Assembly (NCBI RefSeq): GCF_013085545.1
Contig: NZ_CP039543.1
Span: 1,054,001-1,118,000, forward strand
Origin: Oceanidesulfovibrio marinus
GTDB taxonomy: Bacteria > Desulfobacterota > Desulfovibrionia > Desulfovibrionales > Desulfovibrionaceae
Direction: 5' to 3'
Length of the DNA: 64,000 nucleotides
Shown here one piece after another: positions 11,833-23,533 of this stretch; position 1 is the stretch's first letter; each line of letters begins with the position of its first letter. The notes beneath the pieces are model-generated. The model was not told the DNA's origin. It did no database searches and saw only the letters and a list, made by a program, of their open reading frames with translations. A program made the translations under genes and the position numbers.

Positions 11833-12975
11833 ATGTCGAAGAAGAATTTTCCCATGGCGAACAACGTCGCACTTCAAGATTTTCCCGAACCACCTTCTGT
11901 CGGTCGCCACCCCCAACGCATATACTATCTGGATGTGCTGCGAGTCCTCTCCATTTTCGGGGTCATCGCAATGCATGCCGTTGATATATCCCGCACCGAT
12001 TTATCGGACATGCGCACGTGGTGGATTGGCCATGCACTGATCACATTCTCATACTTTGGCGTACCTGTACTCGTGATGATCTCTGGAGCCATATTGCTCT
12101 CTCCAGAAAAACGACTTGACGTCATTCCCTTCTACAAAAAGCGCCTTCCCAAAATAGTCATACCGCTTATTGCATGGTCATTCATATACTATATACGTGA
12201 CGTACTAGACGGAGTGACGTTCTGGCTGCCTACCTTCTTCAAACGCCTGCTGACTGGAAGTTGGGCCGGGCACCTGTGGTTTCTGTATATGATGATCTGC
12301 ATATATTTCATGACGCCATTCATTCGAAAGATGTTTGTAGGAGATGGAAAGAATGAGGACATGCGACTGGCTAAGACATTTCTCATTCTCTATTTCTTGT
12401 ACAATGCTTTTCTTTTCTTTGTTGAAATGGCTTACCAATCCCATCCATCCTATTACATGCGGGAAGCATTATTCTCTTTCTACATGTTTTATTTTGTTCT
12501 TGGATATTATATACGCCGCTCAGACATCCCAAAGTCCATTGGGCTCATGCTTTCCCCGCCCTTGTTTTTTATCGGCGGCATTCTCACATTCTGGAGCTAC
12601 TACCAGTACAGTATTGTGCTAAGAAGCCGCTGGCCTGCGTTTTTTGATTTCGGAACGCCATTCGTCATGTTGATGGCTTTCGCAATCTTTTTATTCTTCA
12701 AGTCGCTCACGTACCGTGACAGCCGCTTCATGCGCGCGGTTATCTACGTCTCCAAGATGTCGTACGGCATCTACCTGTGCCACATGCTTGTCTTGGACGT
12801 ATTCAGCGGGCAGCTCTTGCCTATTTTCGACGGCACGCTGCTACCACCATTCTCGATAAGAAGCTTTGAGCCGCTTCTCAGTGGACCGTTGCTTATCGTC
12901 GTGACGTTCGCAATCTCACTGCTGATTACCATGGGCTTACATAGAGTTCGCTGGCTTCGCTGGCTCGTCCCCTGA
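11833..12975 (+). CDS. Acyltransferase family 3 membrane protein
   Basis: A 380-residue polytopic inner-membrane protein of the acyltransferase 3 family, which moves acyl groups (often acetyl) onto sugars of surface polysaccharide or other carbohydrates. The N-terminal YYLDVLRVLSIFGVIAMHAVD contains the family R...H pattern. About ten hydrophobic helices follow, with FFKRLLTGSWAGHLWFLYMM as the conserved middle region. A second start at 11854 is possible; neither has a clear ribosome site. The gene is visibly richer in A and T than its neighbours, with many codons ending in A or T, which suggests horizontal transfer. The substrate is unknown. Confidence 0.8.
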   Translation: MSKKNFPMANNVALQDFPEPPSVGRHPQRIYYLDVLRVLSIFGVIAMHAVDISRTDLSDMRTWWIGHALITFSYFGVPVLVMISGAILLSPEKRLDVIPFYKKRLPKIVIPLIAWSFIYYIRDVLDGVTFWLPTFFKRLLTGSWAGHLWFLYMMICIYFMTPFIRKMFVGDGKNEDMRLAKTFLILYFLYNAFLFFVEMAYQSHPSYYMREALFSFYMFYFVLGYYIRRSDIPKSIGLMLSPPLFFIGGILTFWSYYQYSIVLRSRWPAFFDFGTPFVMLMAFAIFLFFKSLTYRDSRFMRAVIYVSKMSYGIYLCHMLVLDVFSGQLLPIFDGTLLPPFSIRSFEPLLSGPLLIVVTFAISLLITMGLHRVRWLRWLVP

Positions 12976-13059
12976 TAGAGCCTCCTGAAACGGCGCAGCC
13001 TGATTCCGCATTGCGCGAATCGCCGTGTCTCGAATCGAGTTCCAAAGAAAGCCGGCAAG

Positions 13060-13665
13060 CTAGAGCCGGGACCAGAGCCGCAGCAGGCCCACGCTGGCCC
13101 AGGCAAAGAACGCGCCCGCCACGACAAAGACCACGCCGTACCAAGTGGGATAGAGCATGATCATGCCGGCGGCCACGAAGTTGTGCACGGCGTAGAAGCC
13201 GAAGAGCCCGCCCAAAGTAAGCAGCAATGCTCCGGCGCGGGCCGTCCCCTGCCGAAGCAACCGCAACCAGTATATCTCCGCGCCAAGGGAAACTGCCAAC
13301 GCGCCGGCGGCGTACGGCCGCACGACAGGCTGGTAGTAGTCCAGAACAGGAGCGAGAAGCGCCAGCGTCGCCACGATGTCGCCCCAGAGCACTGCGCGCA
13401 GAAAGCCCTGGCCGAACGGCATGGGGACAGGTGCGCCGGACCGGCTCAGGCGGAGTCGCCAACGTTTTCTGCCGCCGGGGTGCGCAGCGTTGCGTGATGA
13501 ATCCGGGTTGGAGGAGGAGGCGGACGCCCCGCGATGCCCGGCGGCGGATGACCGCCGCTTCTGCTCTTCCGGACGACTCGCTCCAGGCTGATGATCCGAT
13601 GGCTCCGTGGCCTCGCGGTCGGCGGCGCCCTCCGGCGGAGCATCCTGGTCTGGAAGGCGTGACAT
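13060..13665 (-). CDS. Predicted four-TM membrane protein with disordered N-terminus
   Basis: A 201-residue protein not assigned to a family. Residues 1-80 are low-complexity, rich in Pro, Ser, Ala, Arg and Glu, and probably disordered. Four hydrophobic segments follow (about 88-108, 119-136, 146-168, 172-197), several with the aromatic residues usual at membrane borders. The start is uncertain: no ribosome site precedes the ATG at 13665, and an internal Met at 13422, just before the first TM, could be the true start. It lies 30 nt downstream of aat and probably shares the clpS-clpA-aat transcript, but a role in protein degradation would be speculation. Confidence 0.6.
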   Translation of the reverse strand: MSRLPDQDAPPEGAADREATEPSDHQPGASRPEEQKRRSSAAGHRGASASSSNPDSSRNAAHPGGRKRWRLRLSRSGAPVPMPFGQGFLRAVLWGDIVATLALLAPVLDYYQPVVRPYAAGALAVSLGAEIYWLRLLRQGTARAGALLLTLGGLFGFYAVHNFVAAGMIMLYPTWYGVVFVVAGAFFAWASVGLLRLWSRL

Positions 13666-13695
13666 GATCGGGACGGGGTTTCGTTTGGATACGGC

Positions 13696-14415
13696 TCAGG
13701 AGCGCGGCGGGTTTTCGGGATCGAGCAGCCAGTGGCTCCAGGAGCCCCGGAGGGTTTCCTCACGCACGGCGGTGCTCAACCTCCGGTTGAACTCGGCACG
13801 GGGGATCTCATACGCGCCAAAACGCAGCATATGCGGCGTGGTCTGCTGGCAATCCATCAGGGTGAAGCCGTGCTGCTCCAGCAGCCGGACGAGACAGACC
13901 AGCCCGGCCTTGGAGGCGTCGCTGGCTGTGTGGAACATGGACTCGCCGTAGAACACCCGCCCCAGTGAGACGCCGTACAGGCCGCCCACGAGCTTGCCGG
14001 AGCCGTTCCACACCTCCACCGAGTGCACGAGTCCGGCGTCGTAGAGTGCGGTGTAGGCGTCCATCATCTCCGAGGTGATCCAGGTGCCGTACTCGCCATG
14101 GCGGCAGGTGAAGGCACAGGACTCGATGACGCGGTCGAAGACCCTGTCCAGAGTCACGGCGTAGCCGCGCTGGCGCAGGGTTCTGGCCAGACGCTTGCCC
14201 ACCACGAGGTTCTCCGGCTCCAGAACGCAGCGCGGGTCCGGCGACCACCAGAGGATGGGGCTGCCCTGGTGGTACCATGGAAAAATCCCCAAGGCGTAGG
14301 CCGCGGTGAGCCTGCGGGGGGAGAGGTCTCCCCCCACCGCAAGCAAGCCGTCGGGATCTGCGCCCTGGGGATCGGGAAATCCTACCCCGTCTTTGGGCAA
14401 ATAGAATATGGCCAC
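13696..14415 (-). CDS. aat: Leucyl/phenylalanyl-tRNA--protein transferase
   Basis: A 239-residue cytosolic enzyme that adds Leu or Phe from charged tRNA to proteins with N-terminal Arg or Lys, creating N-degrons for ClpS-ClpAP. Conserved segments are FPDPQ with GLLAVGGDLSP, GIFPWYHQGSPILWWSPDPR, AYTALYDAGLVHSVEVW, LVGGLYGVSLGRVFYGESMF and LMDCQQTTPHM. Length is typical. It lies 48 nt after clpA on the same strand, so adaptor, unfoldase and tagging enzyme are encoded together; clpP is not in the window. Confidence 0.97.
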   Translation of the reverse strand: MAIFYLPKDGVGFPDPQGADPDGLLAVGGDLSPRRLTAAYALGIFPWYHQGSPILWWSPDPRCVLEPENLVVGKRLARTLRQRGYAVTLDRVFDRVIESCAFTCRHGEYGTWITSEMMDAYTALYDAGLVHSVEVWNGSGKLVGGLYGVSLGRVFYGESMFHTASDASKAGLVCLVRLLEQHGFTLMDCQQTTPHMLRFGAYEIPRAEFNRRLSTAVREETLRGSWSHWLLDPENPPRS

Positions 14416-14463
14416 GGCAGAAACCGTGTGGCCAGGGCCGTGCGAGGGACCGTTCGGCGGCCC

Positions 14464-16800
<2,337 letters not shown>

Positions 16801-16843
16801 GAAATCCTCGTGGTGCATCCTTGGCAAAGGCCGCGATCCTTCC

Positions 16844-17158
16844 TCACACTTCCTCCATGGAAGCCCGCAGAGGAAAACCTTCCCGTCGTGCGCGGGTATG
16901 GACCTCGTTTATCTTGGTCTCGGCGACCTCTGCCGGATATATGCCGCATGTGCCGACCCCCTTCTCATGAATGGTCAGCATGATATGCGTTGCTTCTGTT
17001 TCCGACTTCCGAAAAACTTCAATAAGCACTTGAACGACGAAGTCCATAGTTGTGTAGTCGTCATTGTGCAGAAGCACTTTGTACTTGCGAGGCTCCCCTA
17101 CCTCGTCCTCAAGACCAATTTCCGGTTCGAACTCGGGGCGTTTATTGGGAGTGGTCAT
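16844..17158 (-). CDS. clpS: ClpS adaptor, N-end rule
   Basis: A 104-residue adaptor that binds N-terminal Leu, Phe, Tyr or Trp residues and delivers them to ClpA. A flexible N-terminal stretch is followed by the ClpS core: YKVLLHNDDYTTMDFVVQVL carries the conserved HNDD peptide-binding segment, and IMLTIHEKGVGTCGIYPAEVAETK carries the HxxG pattern. It is the first gene of the clpS-clpA-aat run. Length is typical for the family. Confidence 0.97.
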   Translation of the reverse strand: MTTPNKRPEFEPEIGLEDEVGEPRKYKVLLHNDDYTTMDFVVQVLIEVFRKSETEATHIMLTIHEKGVGTCGIYPAEVAETKINEVHTRARREGFPLRASMEEV

Positions 17159-17319
17159 GAAACATACCTTTTTCAGGCTTACATCGACTATACTGCCACA
17201 CGGTGGGGATGTCGAGGCCCGGACGTATCATTTACCGGTATCTTTCCCACAATATGCAGGGATCATTGACTTGGCCAGTATTCCAGGCAACTCGTAAAGC
17301 GTTCGCCGATTACGTTATA

Positions 17320-17883
17320 CTATACATCGGGCGGGGATTCGAAAACAAAATTTTCATCAGGAGCCAATCCCTCTTCCTCCCGCCATGCCTGGTTGAGTGC
17401 ATGATATGTAGCCGTGGTTGACGTGTCCAGCGACAGTCCGAGCTCCCTGGCCAGCGCCAGTATGGCCACGCGCTCCCCCTCCAGCTCCACGAACTGGCCG
17501 AAAGGCATCTCGTCCAGACAGACGTGGACCTCGCCCGCAGCCCATTCTTCCCGGACTTTCTCGTAACGAAACGCCACGGTGTAGCCGAGCCCCCCCAGGA
17601 TTGCGCGCATTGCCTCGAAGTCCTGCACTATGGTCTCGTGCTCGTGGAAGACCTTCACGTCCTCCTGCTCCTCTGCCGGCGGCTGCTTCAGCGTGAGCAC
17701 GGAGTTCCGGTCCTGCCGCAGCCTGAGGAGCACGCCCTTGCGGCGCAGGGAACGGTCCGCGTCGTCGAACACGAGGTTGCGCTCCATCCACCGCCCCTTC
17801 CGTTCCGCAGACAAAGCGAGTAGGATCGTGCGGACGCGGTCGAAGTCCGCCCCCTTGAACTTGATCTCCGTCTCCAGCGCCAT
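17320..17883 (-). CDS. CYTH-domain protein (class IV cyclase/triphosphatase type)
   Basis: A 187-residue triphosphate tunnel protein. The N-terminal ETEIK is the ExExK metal/phosphate signature, and alternating charged strands follow ([41 protein letters not shown]). Members include class IV adenylate cyclases (CyaB) and thiamine-triphosphatase-like enzymes; the exact reaction cannot be told from motifs. The ATG at 17883 is preferred over 17925 because GGGAGG lies 5 nt upstream. It is divergent from crcB with a 56-nt gap, and is followed by about 160 nt without genes before clpS. Confidence 0.85.
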   Translation of the reverse strand: MALETEIKFKGADFDRVRTILLALSAERKGRWMERNLVFDDADRSLRRKGVLLRLRQDRNSVLTLKQPPAEEQEDVKVFHEHETIVQDFEAMRAILGGLGYTVAFRYEKVREEWAAGEVHVCLDEMPFGQFVELEGERVAILALARELGLSLDTSTTATYHALNQAWREEEGLAPDENFVFESPPDV

Positions 17884-17939
17884 GCTTTCCTCCCAAGAGA
17901 AGCGCGGTCGCGGCGGACCACGCACATTACGTTATCATC

Positions 17940-18314
17940 ATGCAAAAACTATTACTTATCGGCATTGCAGGTGGGCTCGGCAGCCTGTCCCGCTACGGAG
18001 TCAGCGGCCTTGTCCATCGCATTATGGGCAGTGAATTTCCCTTCGGCACATTCGCAGCCAACATATTGGGATCGTTCCTTTTCGGCCTTATCTGGGGAAT
18101 ATCCGAAGAGAGCCTGGCCATTACCCCCGAGGCGCGCACCATAATCCTTACCGGGTTCATGGGCGCGTTCACCACCTTCTCCACCTTCGCCTTTGAGAGC
18201 ACGGGCATGCTGCGGACCGGGCAACTGCTGCCGTTCGCGGCCAATGTCGGCGGCCAGATCGCCATCGGGTTCACCCTGCTCTGGCTGGGCCTGGCCCTGG
18301 GCAAGGCAATCTGA
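17940..18314 (+). CDS. crcB: Fluoride exporter CrcB/Fluc
   Basis: A 124-residue four-TM protein that forms the dual-topology fluoride channel in the inner membrane. Key segments are [25 protein letters not shown] with the conserved Asn, and [15 protein letters not shown], which supplies the Na+ site and the phenylalanines of the fluoride path. No fluoride riboswitch could be recognised in the 56 nt upstream, and no clear ribosome site precedes the ATG. A DUF190 gene follows 19 nt later, a common partnership. Confidence 0.95.
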   Translation: MQKLLLIGIAGGLGSLSRYGVSGLVHRIMGSEFPFGTFAANILGSFLFGLIWGISEESLAITPEARTIILTGFMGAFTTFSTFAFESTGMLRTGQLLPFAANVGGQIAIGFTLLWLGLALGKAI

Positions 18315-18333
18315 TGCCGAACGGAGGACCACA

Positions 18334-18687
18334 ATGAAAGAGCCGACTATTCCCTCAGAAGCAAAACGACTGATTTGCTACATTGGCGAGGCGGACCGGC
18401 ACAAGGGCCGCGCCCTGTACGAGGTAATCGTGGAAGCCGCGCGGCGCGAAGGGCTGGCCGGCGCCACTGTATTCCGCGGTCTGTCCGGTTTCGGCGCACA
18501 CAGCCTGGTGCACACCGCCAGCATCCTGCGGCTTTCCGAGGACCTGCCCATGCGCATCGAGATTGTGGACGAGGAGTCGAAGATCGAAGCGTTCGTGCCG
18601 ATACTGCATGAGCTCATGCAAGGCGGCCTGGTAACCATCGACTCTGTGCGGGTTCTCTCCTACCGCCATAAGGACAGCCCGAGCTGA
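18334..18687 (+). CDS. DUF190 family protein
   Basis: A 117-residue protein of the DUF190 family, a small ferredoxin-like alpha/beta fold related to PII-like proteins. Typical segments are LICYIGEADRHKGRALYEV, GLAGATVFRGLSGFGAH and LPMRIEIVDEESKIEAFVPIL. GGAGG lies about 7 nt before the ATG. Such genes often follow crcB, and a regulatory or accessory role in fluoride resistance is inferred from that linkage only. Confidence 0.92.
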   Translation: MKEPTIPSEAKRLICYIGEADRHKGRALYEVIVEAARREGLAGATVFRGLSGFGAHSLVHTASILRLSEDLPMRIEIVDEESKIEAFVPILHELMQGGLVTIDSVRVLSYRHKDSPS

Positions 18688-18834
18688 GCCCGGAAGCCAT
18701 CTCAACAATGCTTCTCAGCTCCGTGGCGGCGTCAGTATCGCCGAGCCCGGAGGTCGAATATCGTGGGGACACGCCCTCCGAGCGATACTCGTCTTTCCTG
18801 CCGCCAGTCAGAATATTCATTGCTGAGGTGGCGC

Positions 18835-19914
18835 TTAGTCGCCAGCTGCCCGGCGCACCACCTCCGCGGCGATGGACGTAAGCGACATCACCTTGTCCAC
18901 GCCGCCCAGCTTGATGGCTTCCTGCGGCATGCCGAACACGACGCAGCTTGCCTCGTCCTGTGCGATGGTAAAGGCGCCGGCGTCGTGCATCTCCTTCATG
19001 CCGTGCGCGCCGTCATCGCCCATGCCGGTCATGATCACGGCCACGGCGTTTTTGCCGGCATAGCGCGAGCCGGAACGGAACAGCACATCCACAGAGGGAC
19101 GGTGCCGGCTGACCAGCGGCCCGTCCTTGATCTCCACATAGTACCGGGCGCCGCTACGCTTGAGCAGCATGTGCTTGTTGCCCGGCGCGATGAGCGCCTG
19201 GCCGCGGAGCATGCTGTCCCCGTCCGCCGCTTCCTTCACCTTCACGCGGCAGATCTTGTCCAACCTGTTGGCAAAGGCCGCTGTGAACTTCTCCGGCATG
19301 TGCTGCACAATGGCCACGGGGGGGGAATCCGCCGGCAGTGTCTCCAGAAATATGCGCAGGGCCTCGGTCCCGCCTGTGGACGCGCCCACCAGCACGACCT
19401 TCTCCGTGGTCTGGACCATGGCGCGGGAGCGCTTCTCCGGCATGATGGCGTCGGCCGAAAGCTTGGGCTGCGGCGCCCTGGGACGCGCCGTTATCTTCTT
19501 CACGCTCACCTTGGAAGCAGCCTTCACCGCGTCGCAGATGCGGATGCGCGACTCCTCCAGAAAACGCTTGGTGTTCAGCTTCGGCTTCTGGATGATGTCC
19601 ACCGCGCCGAACTCCAGAGCGCGCAGGGTGGTTTCCGCGCCGGACTCCGTAAGCGTTGAGCAAATGACCACCGGGATGGGATGCTGCGACATGATCTTGC
19701 GCAGAAAGGTGACGCCATCCATGCGCGGCATCTCCACATCCAGGGTCAGCACATCCGGAATCACTTCCTCCATTTGCTTGGCCGCGGCAAAGGGATCGGC
19801 CGCCGAGCCCACGACCTCGATCTCGGGGTCTGAGTTGAGCACGTCCGTAAGTGTCTGACGCACCAGAGCCGAATCGTCGACTATGAGCACTTTGATAGAG
19901 TTCTTGTTTCCCAT
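18835..19914 (-). CDS. cheB: Chemotaxis response regulator methylesterase CheB
   Basis: A 359-residue two-domain protein that removes methyl groups from chemoreceptors and deamidates them. The receiver domain has IVDDSALVR at the start and the phosphoacceptor D59 in [12 protein letters not shown]. After a basic linker (about residues 125-160), the methylesterase domain has catalytic Ser in [11 protein letters not shown], His in VQHMPEKFT and Asp in MTGMGDDGA. The start is the ATG at 19914, 14 nt after the cheR stop; the long open frame upstream overlaps cheR and is a shadow. It is the last gene of the chemotaxis operon. Confidence 0.97.
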   Translation of the reverse strand: MGNKNSIKVLIVDDSALVRQTLTDVLNSDPEIEVVGSAADPFAAAKQMEEVIPDVLTLDVEMPRMDGVTFLRKIMSQHPIPVVICSTLTESGAETTLRALEFGAVDIIQKPKLNTKRFLEESRIRICDAVKAASKVSVKKITARPRAPQPKLSADAIMPEKRSRAMVQTTEKVVLVGASTGGTEALRIFLETLPADSPPVAIVQHMPEKFTAAFANRLDKICRVKVKEAADGDSMLRGQALIAPGNKHMLLKRSGARYYVEIKDGPLVSRHRPSVDVLFRSGSRYAGKNAVAVIMTGMGDDGAHGMKEMHDAGAFTIAQDEASCVVFGMPQEAIKLGGVDKVMSLTSIAAEVVRRAAGD

Positions 19915-19928
19915 GCATCGTTCCTGAA

Positions 19929-20822
19929 TCAGATACGCTGGTAGATGGTGGGGGCTACCTGCTTCAGCGGCAGGTCCATGCCGGAAAGGCTCTCGGAATG
20001 CCCGATGAACAGAAATCCTCCCGCCGCGAGACACCGGCAGAACTTCTGAAACAGAACCTCCTGCGTGGGCCGATCGAAATAGATGATCACGTTGCGGCAG
20101 AAAATGATGTCCAGCGGCCTCTTGAAGGTAAAGTCCTCCATAAAGTTGAGCCGCCGGAAACGGATGAGCTTGCGCAGCTCCGGCACGATGCGCACCAGGC
20201 GCTTGCTGCGGTCCTTGCTGCGCAGCAGATACTTGGATTTGAGCATGCTGGGCACGGGCAGCACGCGTTCCTCCTCGTAGATGGCCGTCACGGCCTTTTC
20301 CAGAGCCTGGGTGGAGATATCCGTGGCCAGGATGGAGAACGTGAAGCTTGTGCGTGTGCCCGCAAACTCGCTGAGCACCATGGCCAGAGTGTACGGCTCC
20401 ATGCCTGTGGAGCAGCCCGCCGACCACACGGTGAGGGGTCGGGGCCCCAGGCGCGGGGCCAGAAGCGGCAGCACGGTATCCGACAGAAACTCGAAGTGCT
20501 TGGGCTCGCGGAAAAAGTCCGTGGTGTTGGTTGTGACAACGTCGATGAGGTGCGGCAGCTCCCGCTGCATGCCCTCCGAGGAGAACAGGAACTCGCAGTA
20601 CGAGTGGTAGTCTTCGATCTTCAGGTAGCGCAGCCGTTTCTGTAGCCGTGCTTCCAGCATGGTCTTTTTGCTGATGGGCATCTTGATGCCCACTTCGCCA
20701 TAGATGAATTGACTGAAGCGCTCGAAATCTTTGGCCGACATGCCGCCCGGCCGAAACGATTTCGTTTGGACGTCGGCGGTCTTGCCGCGCTCTCCCCTTG
20801 ATTTCGACTTCTGCGTGGTCAC
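19929..20822 (-). CDS. cheR: Chemoreceptor methyltransferase CheR
   Basis: A 297-residue SAM-dependent enzyme that methylates receptor glutamates. The N-terminal helical domain includes [18 protein letters not shown]; the catalytic part has [15 protein letters not shown], the SAM loop [24 protein letters not shown], and [17 protein letters not shown]. The proposed start is the GTG at 20822, with GGGAG about 9 nt upstream; the frame continues to 20897 inside cheA, and an internal ATG at 20741 is also possible. It lies 34 nt after cheA and 14 nt before cheB. Confidence 0.95.
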   Translation of the reverse strand: MTTQKSKSRGERGKTADVQTKSFRPGGMSAKDFERFSQFIYGEVGIKMPISKKTMLEARLQKRLRYLKIEDYHSYCEFLFSSEGMQRELPHLIDVVTTNTTDFFREPKHFEFLSDTVLPLLAPRLGPRPLTVWSAGCSTGMEPYTLAMVLSEFAGTRTSFTFSILATDISTQALEKAVTAIYEEERVLPVPSMLKSKYLLRSKDRSKRLVRIVPELRKLIRFRRLNFMEDFTFKRPLDIIFCRNVIIYFDRPTQEVLFQKFCRCLAAGGFLFIGHSESLSGMDLPLKQVAPTIYQRI

Positions 20823-20856
20823 TAAGGCAGGCTCCCTGTCCCGGCGGCCGTAATCG

Positions 20857-23019
20857 CTACTGTTCCCTGTTAACGCACTGCACGAGCTTGGGCACATCCA
20901 GAATCAACGCCATGGTGCCGTCACCCTTGATCGTCGCGCCGGAGATTCCTTCCACATTCCGGTACAATCTGCCAAGGCTTTTGATGACGGTCTGATGCTC
21001 GCCGATGACGGTATCCACCACGATTCCCACGCGGGTTCCATCCACGCCCGCCACCACGATCTGCTCGATGGCCGGCCTGTCCCCCGGCGACTCGAACCAC
21101 TCGCGCAGCCGGATGTAGGGGACGATCTCCCCGCGCAGATTCACGATGCGCTGCTCGGCCTTGGGCCGCACGGCGAGCTGTTGCTCCGAACCGTTGCCGC
21201 TTGCCTGGAGCTTGGCCGCGTCGTCGGCGCGGTTCATCAACTCCACGCACTCTTCCACCATGGTCAGCGGAATGACGAAGTACTCGTCGGCCACGCGGAC
21301 CTGGAGGCCATCGATGATGGCCAGCGTCAGCGGCAGCCGGACCGTGATGACCGTGCCCTTGCCCGGGGCGGACTCCACATCCACGCTGCCGCGCAGGGAC
21401 TCGATGGAGCGTTTGACCACGTCCATGCCCACGCCCCGGCCCGAAACGTTGGTGACCTTCTCCGCCGTGGAGAAGCCCGGCTGGAAGATGAGGGAGTAGC
21501 ACTCCTTATCGGAGAGCTCCGCATCCGCGGAGACGATGCCCCGCTCCACGGCCTTCTGGAAGATGGCCTTGGGCTCCATCCCCTTGCCGTCGTCCTCGAT
21601 GCGGATATGCACCTCGCCGCCGGAGTGCTGCGCCGAGAGCACGATGGTCCCGGCCTCTTCCTTGCCGGCCGCGGTGCGCTTGTCCGGGGTTTCGATGCCG
21701 TGGTCGATGGAGTTGCGCAAGAGATGGACCAGGGGATCGTTGAGCCGCTCGATCACTGTCTTGTCCAGCTCGGTCTCGGCGCCGTGGGTGACGAGCTCGA
21801 TCTTTTTGCCCAGCTCGTCTGAGAGATCGCGCACCAAGCGGCGAAACTTGGAGAAAGTTGTGCCGATGGGAAGCATGCGGATGTTCAGGGTGGAGTCGCG
21901 AAGCTCGTCGGAAAGGCGCTCCAGCTCTTCGGAGAGGGTGGTGAGCAGCGGATCGCGGCGTTCGCTGACCACCTGGCTGATGCGCGCCTGCACGATGACC
22001 AGCTCGCCCACCAGGTCCACGAGCTGATCCAGCTTATCGGCGGCCACGCGGATGGAGGAAGCGGCTTCGGTGACCTCCGGCTTGGTCCGGCCCTTGCGGA
22101 TATCCCGCACGGCCTTCTGCTCGGCCAAGGCCGCTTCGACATTCTGCTTGGAGACCACGCCGGACGAGGTCAGCACCTCGCCGAGTGGCTGGCGCTCCTG
22201 AAGCACGCGCTCCAGGTCCGCCGGCGCAAGATCGCCCCGCTCCACGAGAATCTCGCCCAGCAGCTTGTAGTCGGCCCGGTCGTCGAAGTCACCGTCCTGG
22301 TCGATTGTCTCGATTTTCAGGTCGCAGTCATCCTCCACGAAGATGAAGACGTCGCGGATGGCGTCAAGACCGTGGGTCGTCGTCAGAATCACGTCCCACC
22401 AGGCGTAGCACCGCTCCGGATCGATCTCCTCCAGCTCCGGCACGTTCTCCATGTGCGCATACGTGTGGCATGCCCCGAGCTCGGAAAGCTCCACGATGAG
22501 CGACAACGGGTTGGTGCCGCTGTAGAAGATGCTCTCCTCCGGCCTGAAGCGGATGCGGAAGGTGGCCGGCGTACTCTCTTCCACGTCCTGAGGTTCGGCA
22601 GCGGCAGTCGCCTCGGCATTGTCCTGAGCGATCGAACCAGGAACCAAGGCCCTCAGGCCGACGGTCACGGCGTTGGTGCGCTCCAGGTCCACGGCGTCCC
22701 CTGTGTCGGCGCAGTCCAGCAGGTAGGCGATGGTGTCGCGTGCGGCCAGGGTGAGGTCCAGAAGCTCCTTGGTCACAGCCATCTGGCCGTTGCGCACATG
22801 GTCGAAGACAGTCTCCACATCGTGGGTAAAGGCGGCGATGTCGTCGAAGCCGAACATGGCGCCGGAGCCCTTCACGGTGTGCATGGCGCGGAACACCCGA
22901 TCCACGAGATCATGGTCGTCGGGGTTCTCCTCCAGCTCCAGGAGCGCGGATTCCAGCTCGGTCAGGAGCTCCGTGGCCTCTTCACGGAAGGCTTGTCTGT
23001 TGATGTCGTCTTGCGTCAT
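20857..23019 (-). CDS. cheA: Chemotaxis histidine kinase CheA with an inserted helical module
   Basis: A 720-residue receptor-coupled kinase. P1 (1-110) has phosphorylatable H47 in AMHTVKGSGAMFG. A P2-like region (about 153-238) is followed by an extra module (252-305, LLGEILVERGDLAPADLE then LGEVLTSSGVVSKQNVEAAL) resembling the paired helical repeat at the N-terminus of type II secretion ATPases. P3 dimerisation begins at DKLDQLVDLVGEL. P4 has the N box LLRNSIDHGIE, G1 EDDGKGM and G2 GRGVGMDVV. P5, the CheW-like receptor-coupling domain, ends the protein. It lies between cheY (57 nt) and cheR (34 nt). Confidence 0.97.
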   Translation of the reverse strand: MTQDDINRQAFREEATELLTELESALLELEENPDDHDLVDRVFRAMHTVKGSGAMFGFDDIAAFTHDVETVFDHVRNGQMAVTKELLDLTLAARDTIAYLLDCADTGDAVDLERTNAVTVGLRALVPGSIAQDNAEATAAAEPQDVEESTPATFRIRFRPEESIFYSGTNPLSLIVELSELGACHTYAHMENVPELEEIDPERCYAWWDVILTTTHGLDAIRDVFIFVEDDCDLKIETIDQDGDFDDRADYKLLGEILVERGDLAPADLERVLQERQPLGEVLTSSGVVSKQNVEAALAEQKAVRDIRKGRTKPEVTEAASSIRVAADKLDQLVDLVGELVIVQARISQVVSERRDPLLTTLSEELERLSDELRDSTLNIRMLPIGTTFSKFRRLVRDLSDELGKKIELVTHGAETELDKTVIERLNDPLVHLLRNSIDHGIETPDKRTAAGKEEAGTIVLSAQHSGGEVHIRIEDDGKGMEPKAIFQKAVERGIVSADAELSDKECYSLIFQPGFSTAEKVTNVSGRGVGMDVVKRSIESLRGSVDVESAPGKGTVITVRLPLTLAIIDGLQVRVADEYFVIPLTMVEECVELMNRADDAAKLQASGNGSEQQLAVRPKAEQRIVNLRGEIVPYIRLREWFESPGDRPAIEQIVVAGVDGTRVGIVVDTVIGEHQTVIKSLGRLYRNVEGISGATIKGDGTMALILDVPKLVQCVNREQ

Positions 23020-23076
23020 GTTACCCCATTCCCCTTGAAACCGGGAACGGCCGGAGCCGGCCCGACCGGATGTCGG

Positions 23077-23439
23077 CTATCGCAGCACCTTGTTCACTAC
23101 AGCCAGCAGTTGATCCGGCTTGAACGGCTTGACGATCCAACCTGTGGCCCCGGCGCTCTTGCCCTCCTGCTTCTTGCCTGCCTGGGATTCCGTGGTCAGC
23201 ATGATGACAGGAATAAACTTGTACTGCGCCTTGGCTCGAACGTTCTTGATGAGGGTAATGCCATCCATGTTGGGCATGTTCAGATCGGTAATGATCATGT
23301 CCACCGGGCCGTTCAGTTTATTCAGCGCATCCTGTCCGTCCTGCGCTTCGATGACGTTGAAACCGGCGTTCTTCAGGGTAAAAGCGACCATCTGTCGCAC
23401 GCTGGCCGAGTCATCAACGGTCATTATGGTTTTCGCCAC
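23077..23439 (-). CDS. cheY: Chemotaxis response regulator CheY
   Basis: A 120-residue single receiver domain. DD at 9-10 forms the acidic pocket, D52 in ITDLNMPNMDG is the phosphorylation site, T81/T82 fall in MLTTESQ, and KPFKPDQ holds the conserved Lys. There is no output domain, so it acts by protein binding, probably on the flagellar motor switch. AAGGAG lies about 6 nt before the ATG. It sits between the soluble receptor-like gene and cheA; the 94 nt upstream contains an imperfect hairpin. Confidence 0.96.
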   Translation of the reverse strand: MAKTIMTVDDSASVRQMVAFTLKNAGFNVIEAQDGQDALNKLNGPVDMIITDLNMPNMDGITLIKNVRAKAQYKFIPVIMLTTESQAGKKQEGKSAGATGWIVKPFKPDQLLAVVNKVLR

Positions 23440-23488
23440 ATCTATCTCCTTGGTGCATTTTCGCCTTGAATAAAGAGTCCCATCCGAA

Positions 23489-23514
23489 ATTGTTTCCCGT
23501 TATTCCGGGACAAT
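23489..23514 (-). other. Imperfect hairpin between receptor-like gene and cheY
   Basis: ATTGTTTCCCG and CGGGACAAT flank a 6-nt loop (plus-strand reading), so the transcript could fold there. There is no T tract, so it could set relative expression or processing rather than terminate. Inference only. Confidence 0.35.
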
Positions 23515-23533
23515 GCATCAGAGCTTCCGAGCA

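Noticed and set aside
17884-17939. Fluoride riboswitch before crcB
   Set aside because: Only 56 nt and no recognisable fluoride aptamer core.
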